DNA from: an uncultured Pelagibacteraceae bacterium
GTDB taxonomy: Bacteria > Pseudomonadota > Alphaproteobacteria > Pelagibacterales > AG-422-B15
Length of the DNA stretch: 64,000 bases
Direction: 5' to 3'
Assembly (NCBI GenBank): GCA_902622985.1
Contig: CACNSH010000002.1
Span: 232,962-296,961, forward strand
The notes under the pieces were generated by a model. That model was not told where the DNA came from. It made no database searches and saw only the letters and a program-made list of their open reading frames with translations. Numbering within the stretch: position 1 is the stretch's first letter; each line of letters starts with the position of its first letter. This document shows, one piece after another, positions 60,281-64,000 of the stretch. Both the position numbers and the translations under genes were made by a program.

Positions 60281-61258
60281 TTAATTTACTATAAAATTTT
60301 TGATATCTTCAGCTATTATTTCCGGTATTTCCATTGGAGGCATATGACCAACTTTAGGGTATAAAATTAAGCTTATATTAGGAATATTTTCTAAAAAGTG
60401 TCTATTAAATCTTACATCAACTAAATTATCCTCTTCACCATGGAGTATTAAAGTAGGAACTTTTATGTTTTTCAGTAATTTAGGGTTAGTAACAAAGTCT
60501 TTTTCATTATTAATTATCAGATTACCAATTGCCTCTCTAGAGCCTTCAAGTAAAATTATTTCATGAAATTGATCAATTAATTCCTCAGTTATGATATTCT
60601 GATTATAAACCGTTTGGTAAGCGGCCTGAGTTACAATAAATCTTGGTGTTATATAGCCAAGCATTTGCCTAAAGAATGGAATTTCTAAGAGTTTAAATGC
60701 AATTGGCGGGGCATTCTCTGACTGAAATTCTTTATATTCTTCCTCGCTTGCTAAAAAAGCTGAGCCTATAATCAGTAAACCACTTACTTCTTCTGGATAG
60801 TCAATTGTATAATCCCATACAACTCTTCCACCCATAGAGTGGCCCACAAGAAAAAATTCATTTATATTTTTAATTTCTAATACTTCGTTAATGACTCTAA
60901 TAAATCCATCAATAGAATAATCATCACCATTGACTGGTCCTGTTAATCCATGAGCTGGCAAGTCCAATGATATTATTCTAAAATCATCTAATAAAAATTT
61001 ATTCATACTTTCGAAGTTAAAAAGTGACCCATTAAATCCGTGTATTAAAACTAAAGTACTTCCATTTTTATTTCCTTCATCCCTTACATGAATTAACGAA
61101 CCATCTTTTAGTTCTATAAATTCTGAGGCTCCCTTTGCATGTTTCGCAATAACATTTTCTTTTGGTATATCAAAGTATACGGAATTATAGATAATGAATG
61201 CTAATAAAATTAGTGTGAGTAACAGAAAGTATTTTAAAATCTTTTTTAATTTTACCAT
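60281..61258 (-). CDS. Membrane-anchored alpha/beta hydrolase
   Basis: With the start at 61258 (MVKLKKILKYFLLLTLILL) the protein is 325 aa with one N-terminal membrane anchor, so the catalytic domain is probably periplasmic. It has the oxyanion loop LVLIHGFNGS, nucleophile elbow GHSMGG, Asp in ILHGEEDNLVD and His in VGHMPPME. An upstream in-frame ATG at 61351 would add residues coded inside the TauD-family gene and remove the anchor from the N-terminus, so it is less likely. Substrate unknown: ester, lactone or meta-cleavage product are all possible. Confidence 0.88.
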   Translation of the reverse strand: MVKLKKILKYFLLLTLILLAFIIYNSVYFDIPKENVIAKHAKGASEFIELKDGSLIHVRDEGNKNGSTLVLIHGFNGSLFNFESMNKFLLDDFRIISLDLPAHGLTGPVNGDDYSIDGFIRVINEVLEIKNINEFFLVGHSMGGRVVWDYTIDYPEEVSGLLIIGSAFLASEEEYKEFQSENAPPIAFKLLEIPFFRQMLGYITPRFIVTQAAYQTVYNQNIITEELIDQFHEIILLEGSREAIGNLIINNEKDFVTNPKLLKNIKVPTLILHGEEDNLVDVRFNRHFLENIPNISLILYPKVGHMPPMEIPEIIAEDIKNFIVN

Positions 61259-61268
61259 CAAATATATT

Positions 61269-62117
61269 TTACATTCCGTAGGCTGCAATGGTTGTACGGT
61301 GTAAAAGACGTTCTTGCCCTTCATAACCGCCGGTTGCTCGGTGTAGAACACTTCTGTTATCCCACATAATTAACATATCCTTTTTCCATTTGTGACGGTA
61401 AACAAATTCCTCCTTACACTGCCATGCACTCAATTCCATAAGCAGTTTCATAGCTTCCTGGTTATCCATACCCTCAATACCAATGATATAACCAACTGTG
61501 CCATAAATACCCTCTTTATTTGTTTCAGGATGATTCTTAATAATAGGATGTATTTGTTGAGCAAAAGCATCATCCGATGCTCTTATATCCATGCTTCTTC
61601 CCATTTCTCTATCCTTATCACCGTAACCACCCCCCGGTGAATAAGGCACAAGGGCTGAGTGAATTGCTTTTTTTCCCTCCAACTTTTTTCTTAATTCTGG
61701 AGGCATGTGCTCTAATGCTAAATGTTGATTCGCAAACAACGTATCACCGCCTTCTGATGGGATTATTTTTCCAAATAAACATGTACCTGCTGGTGGATTT
61801 TTTTGAAAACTCCAATCAGTGTGCCAATTGTCTGCAAAAATTGGCACCTTTTCGTCTGCGGTTCTTTTAACTGCAATAATATTTTCTCTACCTGGTATTG
61901 AGGCAATAAATGGGTCATCTCCAAAAGATCCAAAATAAAGAGTGAAACGTTCTAGATCATCGTCAGATAAAGCTTGGTTGGGAAAACTCAGTACATGATG
62001 CTTAAGCCAATGATTTCTTATTTCAGAAATTTGACTTTCAGATAAATCACATTTTAAATCAATTCCTGTTATTTCTGCACCACAAGCCTCTTCTGAAGCG
62101 ACAACATTTAGATACAT
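61269..62117 (-). CDS. TauD/TfdA-family Fe(II)/2-oxoglutarate dioxygenase
   Basis: The 282-aa protein has the iron-binding H99-x-D101 (NWHTDWSF) and the distal His (VLHRATGGYEGQERLLHR, H259), with downstream Arg for 2-oxoglutarate. LPYSPGG-like loops and FFGSFG-like GSFGDDPF fit the TauD fold. Family members oxidise taurine, aryloxyacetates, sulfonates or similar, so the exact substrate is not assigned. It is the first gene of the co-directional accessory run and lies 54 nt from the tRNA gene. Confidence 0.9.
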   Translation of the reverse strand: MYLNVVASEEACGAEITGIDLKCDLSESQISEIRNHWLKHHVLSFPNQALSDDDLERFTLYFGSFGDDPFIASIPGRENIIAVKRTADEKVPIFADNWHTDWSFQKNPPAGTCLFGKIIPSEGGDTLFANQHLALEHMPPELRKKLEGKKAIHSALVPYSPGGGYGDKDREMGRSMDIRASDDAFAQQIHPIIKNHPETNKEGIYGTVGYIIGIEGMDNQEAMKLLMELSAWQCKEEFVYRHKWKKDMLIMWDNRSVLHRATGGYEGQERLLHRTTIAAYGM

Positions 62118-62171
62118 AATTAAATTATAGAATAAGTTAAAAAAGATATAAGGGTTAAAATTAATCTTTTA

Positions 62172-62248
62172 TGGTGGGCCCACTAGGACTCGAACCTAGG
62201 ACAACTCCGTTATGAGCGGAGGGCTCTAACCAACTGAGCTATGGGCCC
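62172..62248 (-). tRNA. tRNA-Ile2 (CAT anticodon, lysidine type)
   Basis: The 77-nt sequence folds as a full cloverleaf. The acceptor is GGGCCCA/TGGGCCC with encoded CCA, the anticodon stem CTCCG/CGGAG carries loop CTCATAA, and the T arm is CCTAG-GTTCGAGT-CCTAG-like. The anticodon is CAT. The GGGCCC acceptor with C4-G69 and C5-G68 fits isoleucine tRNA modified by TilS rather than initiator or elongator Met tRNA; elongator Met remains the alternative. It lies just downstream of rpoD. Confidence 0.9.
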
Positions 62249-62288
62249 GGATAAAGCGTTTATACACATAGATTTAAAGTCTTACAAA

Positions 62289-64000
62289 CTAGTTTTTATC
62301 CAAAAAGCTTTTTAAAAGTTTTGCTCTAGTTGGATGCTTGAGTTTTCTGAGTGCTTTTGCTTCTATCTGTCTGATTCTTTCCCTTGTAACTGAGAACTGT
62401 TGCCCAACCTCCTCAAGCGTATGATCTGAATTCATTCCAATGCCAAACCTCATTCGCAACACTCTCTCTTCACGAGGAGTTAAAGAAGACAATATTTTTG
62501 TTGTTGTTTGTCTGAGATTAGAATGAATTGCAGCATCAATTGGTATTACTGCATTTTCATCTTGGATAAAATCACCTAAATGACTATCTTCCTCATCTCC
62601 AACTGGGGTTTCAAGGCTTACTGGCTCTTTAGCAATCTTTAATACTTTTCTTACTTTCTCAAGAGGCATATTCAACTTTTTCGATATTTCCTCAGGTGTA
62701 GGCTCTCTTCCAATTTCGTTCAAAAGAAGTCTTTGCGTTCTTACAATCTTATTGATTGTTTCAATCATATGCACTGGTATACGAATTGTTCTAGCTTGAT
62801 CCGCTATTGATCGAGTAATCGCTTGTCTGATCCACCATGTAGCGTATGTTGAGAACTTATAACCCCGCCTATATTCAAATTTATCGACAGCTTTCATTAA
62901 GCCAATATTTCCTTCTTGTATCAAATCTAAGAACTGTAAACCTCTATTAGTATATTTTTTAGCAATTGAAATAACTAAACGTAGGTTTGCCTCAATCATT
63001 TCTTTTTTTGCAATACTAGACTCTCTCTCACCTTTTTGTACATTGCTTACAATTCTTTTAAATTCGTTTAGAGTTAAGCCTATACTACTTGCAGCAGCTC
63101 TAACCTCATTCATAATATTTTTAATATTATTTTTTTCTTGTTTAACAAATTTTTCCCAACCAGAAAGCCTAGTGATCTTCCTTAGCCAATATGGGTTATT
63201 TTCATTTCCAATATATTTATCTAGAAATTCATCCCTAGAAATTTTATATTGTACGGCAAGCCTCAATAATTTTCCTTCTAAAGATACAATATCCTTATTA
63301 ATTACATATAATTTATTAATTAATTCCTCTATTTTGTTTGTATTAATCTGTAATCCTTTGATTAATTCAACAACAATAGCTTTAGATGTTTGATAGCTTT
63401 TTTCAGACCTTGAAGGAAATTCTTTGCCTTTTTCCTGAAATGCAATTTTATCCTTTTGCAACTTTTGTAACTTTTTGAAACTTTTATTTAATTTTTTAAA
63501 CGTTTCAAGAATCTGAGGCTTGAGCTCTTCTTCCATTATTGCAATTGAAACATTCAATTCATCATCGGCATCTTCGTATTCCTCTATTACTTGATCTGCA
63601 GAAGTTTCAATCATTGGCTCCGTATCATCACCGTAAGTAGAAGATTTTTTTTCAGCCTCTTTTCTTTTTCTAATTTCTTCTTTTTCTTCTTGTTCTTTTC
63701 TTTTTTTTGCTTCTTTTATTTTTTTGCTTAGTTCTTTTTTATTTGGAGATTCCTCAAACAATGACTCAAGATCAATAACTTCTCTTAAAGTTATTTTTTC
63801 AGCAATTATATCATCTCTCCAATCAAGTATAGCTTGCAGCGTGAGTGGGCTTTCACATAGTCCAGAAATCATTGCTTCTTGACCAGCTTCAATTCGTTTG
63901 GCTATCGCAATTTCACCCTCACGAGATAGTAGATCAACTGTTCCCATTTCTCTGAGATATAATTTAACTGGATCATCTGTTTTTTCCGTCCCAGATTTTG
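62289..64000 (-). CDS. rpoD: Primary sigma factor RpoD, 5' end cut by window edge
   Basis: RpoD directs RNA polymerase to housekeeping promoters. The frame stays open to the right edge: upstream of the ATG at 63947 it continues as [12 protein letters not shown], the conserved region 1.2 start, so the ATG is internal. Visible parts are the acidic non-conserved insert (about 63500-63720 on DNA), region 2 with [19 protein letters not shown] and [14 protein letters not shown], region 3, and region 4 with [20 protein letters not shown] ending LKSFLDKN. At least 570 codons are present. Confidence 0.97.
   Translation of the reverse strand, partial: KSGTEKTDDPVKLYLREMGTVDLLSREGEIAIAKRIEAGQEAMISGLCESPLTLQAILDWRDDIIAEKITLREVIDLESLFEESPNKKELSKKIKEAKKRKEQEEKEEIRKRKEAEKKSSTYGDDTEPMIETSADQVIEEYEDADDELNVSIAIMEEELKPQILETFKKLNKSFKKLQKLQKDKIAFQEKGKEFPSRSEKSYQTSKAIVVELIKGLQINTNKIEELINKLYVINKDIVSLEGKLLRLAVQYKISRDEFLDKYIGNENNPYWLRKITRLSGWEKFVKQEKNNIKNIMNEVRAAASSIGLTLNEFKRIVSNVQKGERESSIAKKEMIEANLRLVISIAKKYTNRGLQFLDLIQEGNIGLMKAVDKFEYRRGYKFSTYATWWIRQAITRSIADQARTIRIPVHMIETINKIVRTQRLLLNEIGREPTPEEISKKLNMPLEKVRKVLKIAKEPVSLETPVGDEEDSHLGDFIQDENAVIPIDAAIHSNLRQTTTKILSSLTPREERVLRMRFGIGMNSDHTLEEVGQQFSVTRERIRQIEAKALRKLKHPTRAKLLKSFLDKN

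Noticed and set aside
61259..61351. Longer alpha/beta hydrolase starting inside the TauD-family gene
   Set aside because: The added 31 residues are out-of-frame TauD-family coding sequence and displace the membrane anchor from the N-terminus.
62172..62248. tRNA-Met call based on the CAT anticodon
   Set aside because: The GGGCCC acceptor with C4-G69 and C5-G68 fits the lysidine-modified Ile2 tRNA; elongator Met is kept only as an alternative.

Overview
The window is a gene-dense, very AT-rich segment of what looks like a small, streamlined alphaproteobacterial chromosome, probably marine. The lineage evidence is a circularly permuted (two-piece) ssrA gene, the hflK-hflC-DUF2065-degP block, long ThyX, an Mrp/ApbC protein with an APDTG segment where CxxC is usual, MlaA/MlaC without MlaFED, and tRNA-Ile2(CAT) beside rpoD. 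Spacers are mostly under 20 nt, many genes overlap by 1-8 nt, and no insertion sequence, phage gene, rRNA or CRISPR array is visible. I would compare it with low-GC planktonic alphaproteobacteria (for example HIMB59/AEGEAN-169-type or SAR11-like genomes), but the genus cannot be read from the sequence.

Layout. 1-0.8 kb: the start of a secreted-protein gene and two small tandem paralogous membrane proteins, with a long hairpin covering the ribosome binding site of the second. 0.85-3.6 kb: a group A flavin hydroxylase divergent from a glycine-amidinotransferase-like enzyme. 3.6-18.6 kb, minus strand: hflK-hflC-DUF2065-degP-miaA, ilvI-ilvH-ilvC, a leucine-rich leader peptide with an attenuator-like hairpin, leuA, and then, 15 nt later, the cell-elongation operon mreB-mreC-mreD-mrdA-rodA. 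18.7-26.7 kb: apbC, thyX (minus), permuted tmRNA, fumC, a ribbon-helix-helix protein coupled to uvrD, and pepP. 26.7-29.5 kb: ligA and bamD.

29.5-48.2 kb, minus strand, holds a complete division and cell wall (dcw) cluster in an unusual order. mraZ is followed by ftsZ, then rsmH-ftsL-ftsI-murE-murF-mraY-murD-ftsW-murG-murC-murB-ddl-ftsQ-ftsA-lpxC. ftsZ has left its near-universal place after ftsA and sits second, overlapping rsmH by ATGA. Upstream of mraZ are five TGGG repeats with an exact 10-bp period, a probable MraZ operator, then rnpB.

48.7-64 kb: a murein amidase, an EamA transporter, mlaA-mlaC (plus strand), and a 10-kb minus-strand run of accessory metabolic genes. This run contains TauD-family dioxygenase, alpha/beta hydrolase, old yellow enzyme, TPR protein, SRAP, BT1-like transporter, an unlisted 55-aa membrane protein, GST-like protein, an unrecognised 440-aa propeller-like protein, ABM-domain protein, N-methyltransferase, DUF2805 and rhodanese. 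tRNA-Ile2 and the truncated rpoD close the window.

The most notable observations are the ftsZ relocation with the MraZ repeat array, the leucine attenuator placed upstream of both leuA and the mre operon, the small membrane paralog pair with its hairpin, the CyrA-like residues in the amidinotransferase, and the coupled transporter/55-aa/GST/propeller block. I saw no unmistakable new defence or mobile system.
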